The position numbers and the translations under genes were made by a program. The notes under the pieces were generated by a model. It was not told the origin of the DNA, did no database searches, and worked only from the letters and a program-made list of their open reading frames with translations. From Podaxis mareebaensis (lineage: Eukaryota > Basidiomycota > Agaricomycetes > Agaricales > Agaricaceae), in contig JAEUWP010000436.1 in NCBI GenBank assembly GCA_018524725.1, positions 186,001 through 250,000 on the forward strand: 64,000 bases of DNA, read 5' to 3'. This document shows positions 47,698 through 58,900 of the stretch, piece after piece (within the stretch, counting starts at the first letter, position 1; the number at the start of each line of letters is the position of its first letter).

Positions 47698-50145
47698 TCA
47701 TGTTAGGCGGCGTGCAGTACAAATCTAAAATAATTCCGGTTCAAGGCCATATTCGTTCAGTCAGGAACCACTGGCGCACCTTAGTTAATACATCCACCAG
47801 TGTGCTGGGGATCTCCCTTTCTACACCCTCCATGACTGCAGCGCGGAACTGAGTCCGAGACATGATTTTAACCTCGCGCTGACACTTCTCTGGGAACTGG
47901 AATGAAAGACGAGGAAGTCGTTGAGAAGCAGCTCTTGCTGTTGGACGCTGCTGCGGATTTGAATTCCAGCACTGCTCCATCAGATTCCAAATGTTCTCGG
48001 TAAGACCCCAACGGGTAAAAGGTTCGGAGTTTCCCGGCGGCTTTGAGGGTTTCTTGCCGTTCATAATCGCCAAAATAACGCTATAGTCATGGGCAATTTC
48101 GTGGAACGGGACTGTACCTCCAAAGATCTACACAAATCAGAAAGGCATCGAATGGTGGCACATAATTGAATGCACCTCGTAGCAAACGCAGCCAAAAGCA
48201 TAGATGTCACTTTCTTTAGTGGCACCGCTATCTATGTCGGGGTCAATGAGTTCGGGTGCTTTCCATCGCACGGTACCGCCGTTGTGAACCGAGCTCTCCA
48301 CCGATGTCCATTGGAGGATGTTGGGATCGGATATGCAGGCTAGACCGAAATCTGCAAGGCAGGCTCGACCGGAAGGTGTGACCAGAATATTGGGCTGCAG
48401 CAGGTCATCTTTATGAACGAGTTGTTAAGGATGAAACGAAGAACCTACCCCTTTCAAATCTCCATGAATGATATTCCTGCCATGTAGATACCTTAGGCCT
48501 CGGATTACGTCCTTCGCCTAGTGACTAGTCAGACTCTGAGAGACCAAGCTATGCAATAGGGGCTCACCAGTGAGAGTCTGTTTGCCCCTGGTTTGGCTTC
48601 GAGGTATTCGCGTATATTCCCGTTCTCCATCCAAGGCGACACCAGACACACTCTGCGGTACGTCTCGTCCAATTGATAGACCCCGTAGAGAGGAAGGACA
48701 TGTGGATGCTTGGCTTGGTTCCATAAGATTGCTTCTTTCGAAAATACCTACATCAACGAATGTCAGCTAAAACTCCCCAACATTTTTTTTCGGGGAATAC
48801 CGACTTTGAGAGCATGATCTATCTGGGAATTCTTGTATATTTTCACTACCTTGATGCATACGGGACGATCTTGGAATTTCCCTTTGTACACGTCGCCAAA
48901 AGTTCCGTTCGCACACGCAAAAGGCTCACGTTCGACGCCTTTGAGGACGAGGCAGGATGGGTATAGAGATGATCTGATGGAAAGACGTAGGAGCGCAGCG
49001 ACAAACATGGTCTTCTGATCCTTGGCGAGTAGTCCACTGTCGATTATCTGCTCGTTTGTCAGATCTCTGGTAGGCAAAGGAGAACAACAAACTAACTTGT
49101 TGCAGCGCATTAACGCTCATCTGCGCCAAATCATCTCGGAGGCCAAGAAAATGATGGTACACCTCTTTGTCTTGTAAAATCGTCGAGAAAAGTGTCATCG
49201 TAACTTGTAAGGGGTGTGGCTGGGGCTGCACGGGCGGTGGTATCACAGCAAGTGGGGACTTTGTATCATCGTGCGAGCGGGGTTGCTGAGGTTCCTTTGT
49301 GAGGTCAAAGCGTCTTATTTGGTGACCTTGGCGAGAGGATTAGGGCGAGGCGCTTGATTGGTAGGATTGACACTCACGGAGGGAAGTTTGTGGTGACGTC
49401 GGCACAAAAGATTCAGAATCGAACTGTGTCCTCGTAAAAGATTTCCTGCGCTTCTTCTTGCACTTTGAAACTGCAATGATCGTAGTGGCAACGCGAGCTA
49501 AGCCTTCATTGTTGGCTATCGCAAGGTCTTCGAGTTCGAATAAATCATCGTCGGGAATGTTGTAAGCTATACAAGCCGAAAGGAACTGCTGCAGATTGTC
49601 TAGACAGTTATCCAGAACATTAGAAAGTGACGAGAAACCAGTCGGTAAAGGTGTTGGTGTTGTAACTCGTTTGGAACGCAATACGTTTATATACCTGGCA
49701 AAAGGTTTAGATATGCACAAGCGCGCAGTCAGCCTGTGACTTACTGGCAAAGAATATAACCGTCCCGAAGCGTGGTAGCAAAGGTGTATAACTCCAGAAT
49801 CTCCTTGTCCGACCCCGTTCGGCTTGAAGCGTTGTAGAGATCCTTGACCGTCAAACGCCCGCTGTTATCTCCGAGAGTTGTATTCTCCAAGTCAAACGCA
49901 TTGGCCAGATCTCTCATACCCGACAGAACGACGGCATCTCTGCATCCCAAGTCCCGGTCATCATGGACTACCCGCATGGGAGGTCCGGAAAACGCCTGGC
50001 ACAGAGTCTGCACAGCCTTCCATATAAGCTGCCGATTCTCTACGTGAAGGGCAGCAGACAGGGGTGAAGTGAGGTTTCGGATCGTCGGTGTGCTGACGGA
50101 AAGGCTAGAATGCAGGGCGGCGAGTCTTGCGTCACTACTGAGCAT
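47698..50145 (-). CDS. CH-domain plus TKL protein kinase, tandem copy B
   Basis: Paralogue of the preceding kinase with the same order of parts. N-terminal LTSPLSAALHVENRQLIWKA, then ILELYTFATTLRDGYILCQ-Y INVLRSK. Next come LDNLQQFLSACIAYNIPDDD LFELEDL and EGLARVATTIIAVSKCKKKR R (CH-like region with a basic end). A linker helix and LYPSCLVLKGVEREPFACA lead into NGTFGDVYKGK, VCIKVVK, NIIHGDLKG, PNILVTPSGRACLADFGLA, RWKAPELIDPD and YAFGCV. A terminal intron (GTGCGC...TTTTAG) gives the end K-ICTARRLT with stop at 47698-47700. This parallels K-ICRSKV in copy A, so I prefer it over the unspliced end at 47741. Many introns in parallel places. Role unknown; CH regions often bind actin or signalling partners. 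Confidence 0.8.
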
Positions 50146-50369
50146 GGTGCCACGCAGATGCTGAGAAGGGGTGTTGTAGAATGACTGAAGCTGGCTGTGT
50201 TATCACCTCTAACACTGTAGCACATGTGTCCACGTGTCCATTGATAAGCCTGGAGCAATGTCATTGCGGAGGGAGTGTAGCAGATGGATGTCTACCATTA
50301 CGGTACCATATCTTGCGTTTTAAACGGCATGCACAGCGTCTATAAATTCCGGCCTCCAATTCGCAGCAA
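50146..50369. other. Short upstream region of kinase copy B and tRNA
   Basis: It holds the promoter of the minus-strand kinase and the 5' flank of the tRNA gene. No other feature is seen. Confidence 0.4.
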
Positions 50370-50457
50370 CCGACCTTAGCTCAGTTGGAAGAGCGCGAGA
50401 CTGTAACGGTTACTTTGCGATATCTTGAGGTCGCCTGTTCGAGCCAGGCAGGTCGGA
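50370..50457 (+). tRNA. tRNA-Tyr (GTA) with intron
   Basis: The acceptor stem CCGACCT pairs with AGGTCGG. The D arm TAGCTCAGTTGG contains the A box, and the T arm GCCTG-TTCGAGC-CAGGC contains the B box. The anticodon stem CGAGA/TCTTG encloses CTGTAA, with anticodon GTA at 50403-50405. A 15 nt intron at 50407-50421 sits one base after the anticodon, as usual for nuclear tRNA-Tyr. No encoded CCA. Confidence 0.9.
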
Positions 50458-50796
50458 TGCAATTTTGTTGCGACTCCCTGTGCCTTTTACTGTAGATAGG
50501 TACCAAACACTGAACACGCTCAGGGAAGGTATGTTTACATTCCGAATTCCTATTCAAATTGGGATCTTGAGGATATAGTCCGGCAGAGGCAAGGGGATAC
50601 ATAGGTGGGTATGGGATACCAGAAGTTAAGGAAGAGAGCTCTAGAATCGATCCAATAGAATGTCCGAAGTTCGTATAAGTATTTCATTCAGTCTTGATAG
50701 TGTTGGTCTTGTGATTGTTGGATTTGACCTAGAAGCAGAGCGAAGGAAGTGTATGAAGAAAGAAACAAGGGTCAGGAATGTTTTGGACGCGTTGGG
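50458..50796. other. Intergenic after tRNA-Tyr
   Basis: About 340 nt without a supported gene. It lies between the tRNA and the 3' end of the minus-strand coiled-coil gene. Confidence 0.35.
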
Positions 50797-51880
50797 TCAA
50801 AGGAAAAGAATGACCACCAATTGATATCGGACGCCACAGAATTGCATAAACCTATTGAGGTTTGCATCTCTTACATCGCTCACGCCGGCGAGACCGTAAT
50901 CCATCATGAGACTCTTGACAGTGTCAGCTACGGCATGCAGAAGATCAGTAAGGCTTTCACAATTTGAATCATAATACGGAAGCTTACCATCCAGACTGAA
51001 AAGGCTTTTCAGATCTTTCGGAAACTGGGGACTGACGGACCCGTTGGGCATGTAAATGGTGTGAAGCATCTCTTCGGGCTTGCTTGCTCGCAAGGTACCG
51101 TTGAGCCGACGAGATTCTCTGAAAACGTTCACATTTATGAATCTGGTTCAGATTGACATGCAATCACACTCACGAATTATGCAGGGCGAGTTGAAGTTCC
51201 TCGAATTCTTGCTTGTTCCTGGCTAGTTCGAGCTGCAAGTCTTCTGGGATGTGGTCTTTCAGGCATTGGGCAACTTGCTCCTTGACTATTTCGTCGATTT
51301 GAGTTGCAATCTCTTGGTTGACTGTTCATCCGGAAATCAGGCTACTGTTCCATCGACTTTGATGGTGCATACCTTGTCTCCTCATCTCATCGACTTCGTT
51401 TTCCAGGATTTGATCTATGATGTCTAGAAGACGTCAGGTCGTGGAGCTCGTGATAAGTAGAAGAAAGGCAACTTTGGATTTCTTGCATGGCCTCCTTGTG
51501 TCTGAGGTCCTGTTCCCTCATCTGTTGACGAAACCTACAATAATGCATGTGGGCCGTGTAAGTAATGTGGGAAATGAAACGGGATGAACTGTACGAGAGA
51601 CTCTTTCACATCCCGTGCACTTCCAATTTCAGCACCAAGTAGAGCGATCTGCATCGTTTGTCCATGCAAGGCATCATAGTTTCCCTGTTTGATACTCCCC
51701 GTTGTGACCACAGCAACTCGAGTACTAAGTATGGCTCACCACGAGTTTATTGAAATTGGTGGTCAAATCGGCGTAGGCTTCCTTACTAATCGTAGGGGAA
51801 AGCTGGCGAACATTGGTAGAAGGGCCATGGCCGGCACAGGGAGGTGCATCAGCGGCGGTCGTTGGTGTTCGTGTGTTCAT
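50797..51880 (-). CDS. Coiled-coil protein of unknown function, multi-exon
   Basis: No family recognised. The start MNTRTPTTAADAPPCAGHGP is followed by ISKEAYADLTTNFNKLV. Exons joined by GTGAGC/GTACAG donors then give GNYDALHGQTMQIALLGAEI GSARDVKESL, FRQQMREQDLRHKEAMQEIQ, IDQILENEVDEMRRQ and EIATQIDEIVKEQVAQCLKD HIPEDLQLELARNKQEFEEL (coiled coil). Next is ESRRLNGTLRASKPEEML with a conserved-looking YMPNGSVSPQFPKDLKSLFS LDG. The last exon ends in LNRFMQFCGVRYQLVVILFL. A GTAAGC...TAG intron in the last part is optional, since both readings keep the frame. Likely a cytosolic or nuclear oligomeric protein. Confidence 0.6.
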
Positions 51881-53095
51881 GGTTGGGGGTTGAGTGGTGC
51901 TCAGCTTGCATGCGGCTGCAAGCAGTAGCGGTTAAAAGAAGTGATGCATCCATGACATCATCCAGTGGTAAGGGCCTAGGTCCTACTTCGAGAAACGCTT
52001 GCACCCCAACACAAATGGGGTTCATGCCACCTGTCGATGCAAGTAGACGCCGAGCTGCGCTACTTAATGTCAAGAACGTTATAAGCGGGACCTCCCAGCC
52101 AATAGAACCTACGTGAGGATATGCATCAGCTTGAGGCTGCCTGAAAGGAGACAATAGAAGAGTCCTGCAAGGCACCTTTTTGGCCACTTTCAAAAGACAT
52201 ATTCCAACACACAAGCAAGCCGGCCGACTCCATCGCTATTAGCCTCCCCTCGACATCGATGAACAATGAATTGTGATCAGGTTCTCTTCTTTCAGTGGAG
52301 CGGGAGAATTGGAGCCCCAGCTCGTCGAACCCACTTGCGAAAGGTCTCCTAAGGTTTCTCAATGGTCACGAAGCATCAATTGACGCGGTTCCGACCATAT
52401 CAGGTTTAGAGCGAACCTCACGGTTGACGCGTCGCACACTGGAGTATGATATCCTGTAATATGCCACATGTGTGAGAATGAGAACTGGAAGCCCTTGGAG
52501 CCCGGCGTGCGAGCATGATGACTGACACTGGAGAGTTGATGAGCGCCTCAGAAGATTGACAGCCCCCTTCGAAGTGTCGCTCGCTGAGTGGAGTGGTGCA
52601 TGATATGTAGTCGAAGGACCTGAATGAATGTACCCACTCCACATATGGCAGGAGACGCCCGAGTCCTGAGGCTAAGGTGAAGAGCGAGACACGAACGATG
52701 ATACCGAATACTGCTATCTGCTATATTCACATCAAAAAGAATTCTCGATAAGTGGGCGTCTCCTGGCGTCCCGTTGCGCGCTATGATGTGCTATGCCATG
52801 TATGGCAAGAACGCGACCTTTCTTGGATTATCGGCTCAAGAAGCAGTACAGAAAATACGCTTTATACAGCCAAAGGCCATATATTCTTCGAATGTGATTG
52901 CAACAAATTTTCAGTAGCACTTGAGCGTAAGGTATAGATTTCGGTAAAGCGAAGTGGTCGCCGTGAAGCGGCGGGACTTGGCAGATCGTCGACATTCAGG
53001 CACTTACGTAATGCACTGGAGGCTGTACATTGGCTTCTCGGATTTCCCACCTTTGCTTTATACCTCCACTGGCCAATGTGTCTTGACACCTTCCA
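51881..53095. other. Intergenic stretch, no supported gene
   Basis: About 1.2 kb with only short frames, such as a 78-codon minus-strand frame at 52126-52362. None has splice chains or recognisable domains. It contains the divergent promoters of its neighbours. Confidence 0.4.
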
Positions 53096-55076
53096 ATGAA
53101 AACTCGACATTTTCTGAAATCAGTGTTTGTGCTGCTACTGGCAGCCCTGGTACAAGCCGATGAATATATCACAGATAAGTCTGTATCCGTTTCTTTGTCC
53201 CTCGTCTCTCTACCACGTTTTGACATGGATTGCACCAGGTTCCCGGAGGACCCGTACCTCAAATATCGACCACCCTTCGTTCGCTCGCTCCCGATTCAGA
53301 TCCTCTTCACCGGAGTTGTGCTCACTTTGACCGTCGTCCTCTTCATTCACCTCATATTCACGGCTCAGTACCACTGGCCCTTGGCCCCTGTCAACTATGT
53401 GCTGCAGGTTTCCGGAGTTACGACGCTGCTCATTTCCCTCATCGCGACCATCCATGTTGTACTGTCCACCAGTTACTCGGAGAGTGAAAAGTGGCCCTAC
53501 ATGTTGAGTTACATTGCGGTCGATGTCCCGCCATTAAATATCGAAGAAGACTCCGAGGCGTGGAGTATTGCGGAGAGAGCGACGTGGCTAGTTATGACTG
53601 CTTCAACGTCGGGCCTTATCCAAGTGCGTTTTGGGTCCCATCACCTACTGCAACAGTCCTGACTGTCTATAGATAACGCATATCCAATTTCTTACACTTT
53701 TATACCCCTCTCGTCTTGAAAAACAGCTCATTTTTGCACTTCTTGGTGAGTTCTATTATCAGTACCCCCCGTAATCGGCGTTGAACGCACTTTCAGGTCC
53801 AATGGCCATCGTAGCCGCCGTCATGCAACTCCTTCCCATCAATCCCGATTCGGATGTGCTCTCGATTTCGAGGGCGGTCAAGAACGTGTGCAACGCCACA
53901 CTATCCCTTCTCTTTACTATTGCACTCTTTATTTGGGGCCTCCTTATCAATAGGCAACAGGCATGGCGAACAGATGGTGGAACTGCAGTCTTTGGAGGTG
54001 CAGCTTTGGTCCTTGCCCTTGTTTCCACTGCACTCAACTTGATCTATGTGCACCGGGAGGATGAGTACGCCTGGCTACCGGGTTTGATGTGGGCGGTCGT
54101 GTTATGGCAGAGTTTTCTCGGTTGGTGGTGGTGGGTCGGAGCCGGTAGTGGCAGCGGCCTAGGAGATGATGACATGGAGGAAAAAATAAGAAAGGAAGCC
54201 AAGCGAGAGGACCGTCGACGGGAAGCCAAACAACGGAGGCAGGAAACGAAAAAGCGTGCTAAAAAGGTGTGGCGGGACGTTAGAGGTGCTTTTGGAAGGG
54301 AACACCAAGACACGGACGTCGTTGGCCAGAGTTCTTCAACTCAATCAAGGCCAGGATCAACGGGTCGCCTGTCTCGTCTTCGGACGCGATCACCGCCTGA
54401 GGGTGCATCTTCGGCTGAATCACCGCATTCTCCCACTTCAGAGTCACCACCTGACTCTCCCGCTCAGTCTGTCATATCTTCATCAATCTCGTCTTCCTCT
54501 GGAACTAGCCTGGGAACACTTCCCCGACTGCTACCGAGCGCTCTCCTTCGATTCTATGCCAGCGTACGGCGCGCACATCTGATTGCTGCGCAGAAGCAGG
54601 CGGCTGAGCGAGTGGAACGGATACGTGAGATGGAGAGGAATGGGGTATCCGATCCTTCGCGGCCGACATGGGGAGTGAGTAACCTGTTATGGCGGACGGG
54701 ATCGAGGAGGGAACCAAGTGTGGGAAGGTATCTGGACATCGACGTGGAAGGTGATAGGGGGGAAGGAGAGCATGAAACGCATGAGCAGAGCGAGTGGAGA
54801 CATAACCGGCGGTCCCGAGACGGCAACGAGAATTATCGTAGAGGCAGTGAGGAGGAGCTCGACGAAGTTGAGAGTGGACAGAATTTCAGACGCGGGCTTG
54901 GGCGGCAACAGGAGCGAAGTAGAGAAGGAGAAGCAGCTTCTATGAACGCTGCGAGTACGAGGAGTGCCTCGGGAACGACGCCGGAAAATTCACCCGTGGA
55001 AGCCAGGCCGAGGTCGCTTTGGTGGTGGGGACCACTAAGGCGCTGGCGCCTGCAGGATTCAACGACATATTCGTGA
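53096..55076 (+). CDS. Multi-span membrane protein with long charged tail
   Basis: Unknown function. Exons 53096-53623, 53673-53745 and 53797-55076 sum to 1881 nt (626 aa). A signal peptide (MKTRHFLKSVFVLLLAALVQ A) is followed by about six or seven membrane segments: LPIQILFTGVVLTLTVVLFI HLIF, VNYVLQVSGVTTLLISLIAT IHVV, ATWLVMTASTSGLIQ, GPMAIVAAVMQLLPI, LSLLFTIALFIWGLLI, AVFGGAALVLALVSTALNLI and LMWAVVLWQSFLGWWWWVGA. The C-terminal 270 residues are cytosolic in style: a highly basic helix (KRRQETKKRAKKVWRDV), then Ser/Pro-rich and Arg/Glu-rich disordered sequence. The layout suggests a receptor- or scaffold-like protein, but no named family is proposed. Confidence 0.75.
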
Positions 55077-55324
55077 CCGTTTGGGATGGAAGTGCTCACC
55101 CTTCTTTATTTATTCAGCGTGGTCTTTGACTGTACTAGTATTTCTTGGGATTTTTTCATTTGTACCATAGCACCTTTTGCAATCTAATGATTATCCTGAG
55201 GTGGGATCCCGCAGTTAGAACCTTCTGGATCCAACAACCCCAAACAACGAGCCTCCTAATTTTGGCACTGCAGATTAAGCCGAACCGCAAGTTGTTGCTT
55301 CACCACACTCGCGATCGTCAAAAA

Positions 55325-55703
55325 ATGGCTCTCATCGAGGTATGTTGCTGTTCTCTAATGCGATGTCCATACCTGATGATGAAGCTAGGTTATTGCAAAT
55401 GATCGTCTTGGTCGCAAAGGTGCGCACACCACAGCTTCTCCTGACGCGGGCCGCTCACAATCCCTTGTTTAGTGCGGGTCAAGTGCAGCCCAGACGATAC
55501 AATAGGAGATTTGAAGAAGTTGATTGCTGCGCAGACTGGCACTGATTACACGAAGATCGTATTGAAGAAGTGGTGCGTTGCCTCCATCCACCCTGTGAAG
55601 AGCAGATTATGACGGTTTCGACATCAGGTACACGATCTACAAGGATCACATCACACTCGCGGACTACGAGATCCACGACGGAATGAGTCTGGAGATGTAC
55701 TAA
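55325..55703 (+). CDS. HUB1: Ubiquitin-like modifier Hub1/UBL5
   Basis: Small ubiquitin-fold protein that binds spliceosomal factors such as Snu66/Prp38 and modulates splice-site use. Four exons, 55325-55339, 55389-55419, 55473-55572 and 55628-55703, total 222 nt (73 aa), exactly the usual length. It reads [63 protein letters not shown] and ends MSLEMYY. The double-Tyr end without a C-terminal diglycine is typical for this non-conjugated member. The first exon has only five codons. Confident by overall pattern. Confidence 0.95.
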
Positions 55704-55923
55704 CTGCGAGAGCGTGCAGTCTCCACGCACAAGAAATCCATTACTATCATTGTATTCTTTCGCCTTGTAGATAATAAGAGAGCTTTTGTTCCATCAAGGA
55801 TAGGAAGTGTTAATGAGGTATGACGTCGGAGTGTTTGGACCAAATCGTGTTGACATACAGCCTTACCTTGCACTGCTACACTCACCACGACCCTCAACGG
55901 CTAATTACCGCTTTCATGCAATC

Positions 55924-58900
55924 ATGAATTCGTATCCTCCAGAATTACTCGCGCAGCTTGCGCCAGTAATGTTCGTCGCAGGACTTGATGTCCCTCCGAA
56001 TGCCGCGCAGCAACCACCCACAACACCTTCAACTCCCCAATCAGCCTCGGTCAAATCCGCTGATCCATTCCAGACCCTCATCCTGAGACTACGCGAAGCT
56101 CTCACCGCTCAGCGCAAAGTGGCGATATGGCAGCCAGAGAAGTCGAAGACATTTCATGTCATTTTGGTCGACCAAGAAGTCCGATTCCCGCCTCGCAAAC
56201 TTGTCTCACCGGATGACCCGCAATATGCTTCATCACACTCACCATTGTCGCCGTTAACCCCAAGTTCACCTCTGCATCCGGATGGACTGATTGCGCCTAT
56301 ATGGATACGCAAACACACGACGCTCGTGCCGTCCGTGTTCGTTATGTTTTTGAGGTTGTATGAGCATCCCCCGCAAAATCTGAAGTCGCCTTTGGAGGGA
56401 CCTGACGTGGAGAGGGAGAGGGAGAGAGAAGCAGAAGAGAGGAGACGGGATGCAGAGCTTGCAGCAGTGATTGCTCACAGGAAGAAGAGTACGAATGAGA
56501 GGAATGTTAAACTGACGGTTGTGCTACTGGCAAGTCGGAGGATGCTCGGTGAGTATTCTTTTGAGTTGTGTACTGTATACGTGCTTATCATCCGTGTACG
56601 GCAGACGATCCAACGCTGGACGCGAGGTTGACATATATTAGACGGCATAGTGGCTTAGACTCCCGGGCGGCTCTGTTCGTACTCAGTCCAGTGAGCCCGT
56701 CAGAGTTAGGTGAATTTGTGAAGAGGTTTGTGTTTTCTAGTCGATTATATGCGTCCAAGTCTCACCTTTCTCAAGTCTATCCGAGGCTCTTTATGAACCA
56801 GCACTCGAATATTACACCGCACACTCGAAACGCGTACGCAGAAAGCGCAACAGACACTCGACCACTACTTCATCATATCCCAATCCCCCTATCGGCAATA
56901 TCGCCAGACCACTTCGACCTGAGGGTTGGACAGTACGCTACGAATACAAGATGGCGTGTTTCGCGGAGTTCCGAGGAGAGGACGAAATCGCTCTCAAGTG
57001 AGCCTGCCTTCAACCTATCTATAAGCTTTTCTGACGACGTCCAGGCATTATCAGGACGCGTATGACACACTCGTAATCATGTTCGGGTCCCCTGCGATCT
57101 TGCCTCCCAGAACAAAACGATGGGCTGAAGCAAAGGTTCTTGCAGATACCATTAATATCAAGGTGAACTGACTTTCCACATATTTGGTCTTTGGCTGACA
57201 CGCGATTAGATCACAAAGCTCTACCTTTACAATAATGAACATAGTCTTGCCTTATCCCACCACACAACCCATATGCGCAAGTTTGGTGACTTCTCGAGGG
57301 GGTGGGGCATAGGCGAAGAAACCTATGAGTTTTGGAGTTGGCTTGCCCGACAGTAAGTCCAATTGGGTTCGCATGTGCGCCATGAGTGATATTTCTCCTC
57401 AGGAATCGTCTTTTCGCAGAATTGTTGGAGCAAGGAACACGCTCGACCTTACTTATCCCTGTACATAAACCCCAAGTTCCTGCGCCAAGTACCATTAACT
57501 CGAGCATTTTGACCCCGAGTGCCCAAAGGTTGACTGGCGTCGACGCCGATCCGAGGACGCTCGGGCTCAATCCAAGTCATTCACTTCAACATCCGGGCTT
57601 CTACTACTATGCTGCTGCGAGGTGTACGGAGATGAGACGGATTAAGTTCCAGGCTGCTCTGGAGGCGGAGGTATCTCATCGCAATGCCTTGTCTTTGACT
57701 GCTCCAATTGATGCGCCATCCTTAGCAAAATGGCCAGCCTATTTCGCTGTCCCCCGGGTTCACGAACGAGAAAAAGGTCGATCATAATACCATAGTTCTT
57801 GAGGCAAGTTGTACATGTTCCAAGTGTGTGGAAAGCGTTGATTATCTTGTTACTAGCTGTATACCAAGGCCTACGAGCTTTTCAAGAAGTACAATCCAGG
57901 AGATCCTTCAAACCACGGTCAAGGACGTCTCACTCTTTGGATCGCTTATCGCATCGCACAAACGTACTACGACTCGGGACAATATGAAATGGCCATTCGG
58001 TAGGTTGCTGCTACTGGTATGCTTAGAGTAGCACTAATAGTGTCGGAAAGATTCTTTGAGCGTATAGCTAGAACGTACCGCAGGGAGCATTGGGGACTAA
58101 TGTTGAGGCCACTCTTGACGACTTGGTATGCTTGTGCGAAACAGCTTGGCGATGTTGAGCTGAGTATAAGGTTATTATTGGAGATGATGGGATGTGGTGT
58201 GTCCCCTTTATTGTCATTGTAACACCACCTCCTTGACGATTTATCTCGCAGATACCCCAGATGAGGAAGACATGGCCGGTTTGGAAGAAGACTTGATAGC
58301 CGTCCTACAGGTACTTCTTTCTCCGCATCGTGCCATATCGTATTCTCAGTCTCCTAATAGAGCACTGTCCCGAAATCCCCAGACATCCCCCTTGTCATTG
58401 AGTCCCTCGAGACAAACCCTTTATGTGAGGTCTATAGTGTTATTCCATGCCTTCGAGTACTTATATATTCCAGTTGATACCAGCGTCGTGTTTTGGTCCC
58501 CAAGCGTCAAAATCGGCGAAGCAGCTGCATTCCAGGTTTTACTAACAGCCCCAACTTCAATCTCTATATCATCGTTGCCTTTTTCTTTGCTGGCAATCTA
58601 CTTGGACGGCGACGGATCACCTGTCACCATCCGTCATTCCCCAGAAAAGCAGCAAAACGCAAGCTCTGTCCAATGGGTCAACATTGGTGATGTGAAGTCT
58701 CAAGTACTCGTTGAGGCTGAGGCGAACTTGCGATGGGACTTTGGGGGCGTTTTAGTAGTTTCTGCGACAATGTCGTCAAGTGTCCCTATGGTGCTCAAGG
58801 TAGATAAACTACTCTAGCCTCTGCATATTCAGCTAACCCGTACTCATAGGTTGTGAAGCTTATAGCGACACTAGAACTGAATTCCTGGAAAGTTGAGCTC

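Noticed and set aside
51849..52214. 121-codon minus-strand frame as a gene
   Set aside because: It overlaps the start of the coiled-coil gene in another frame and has no recognisable feature.
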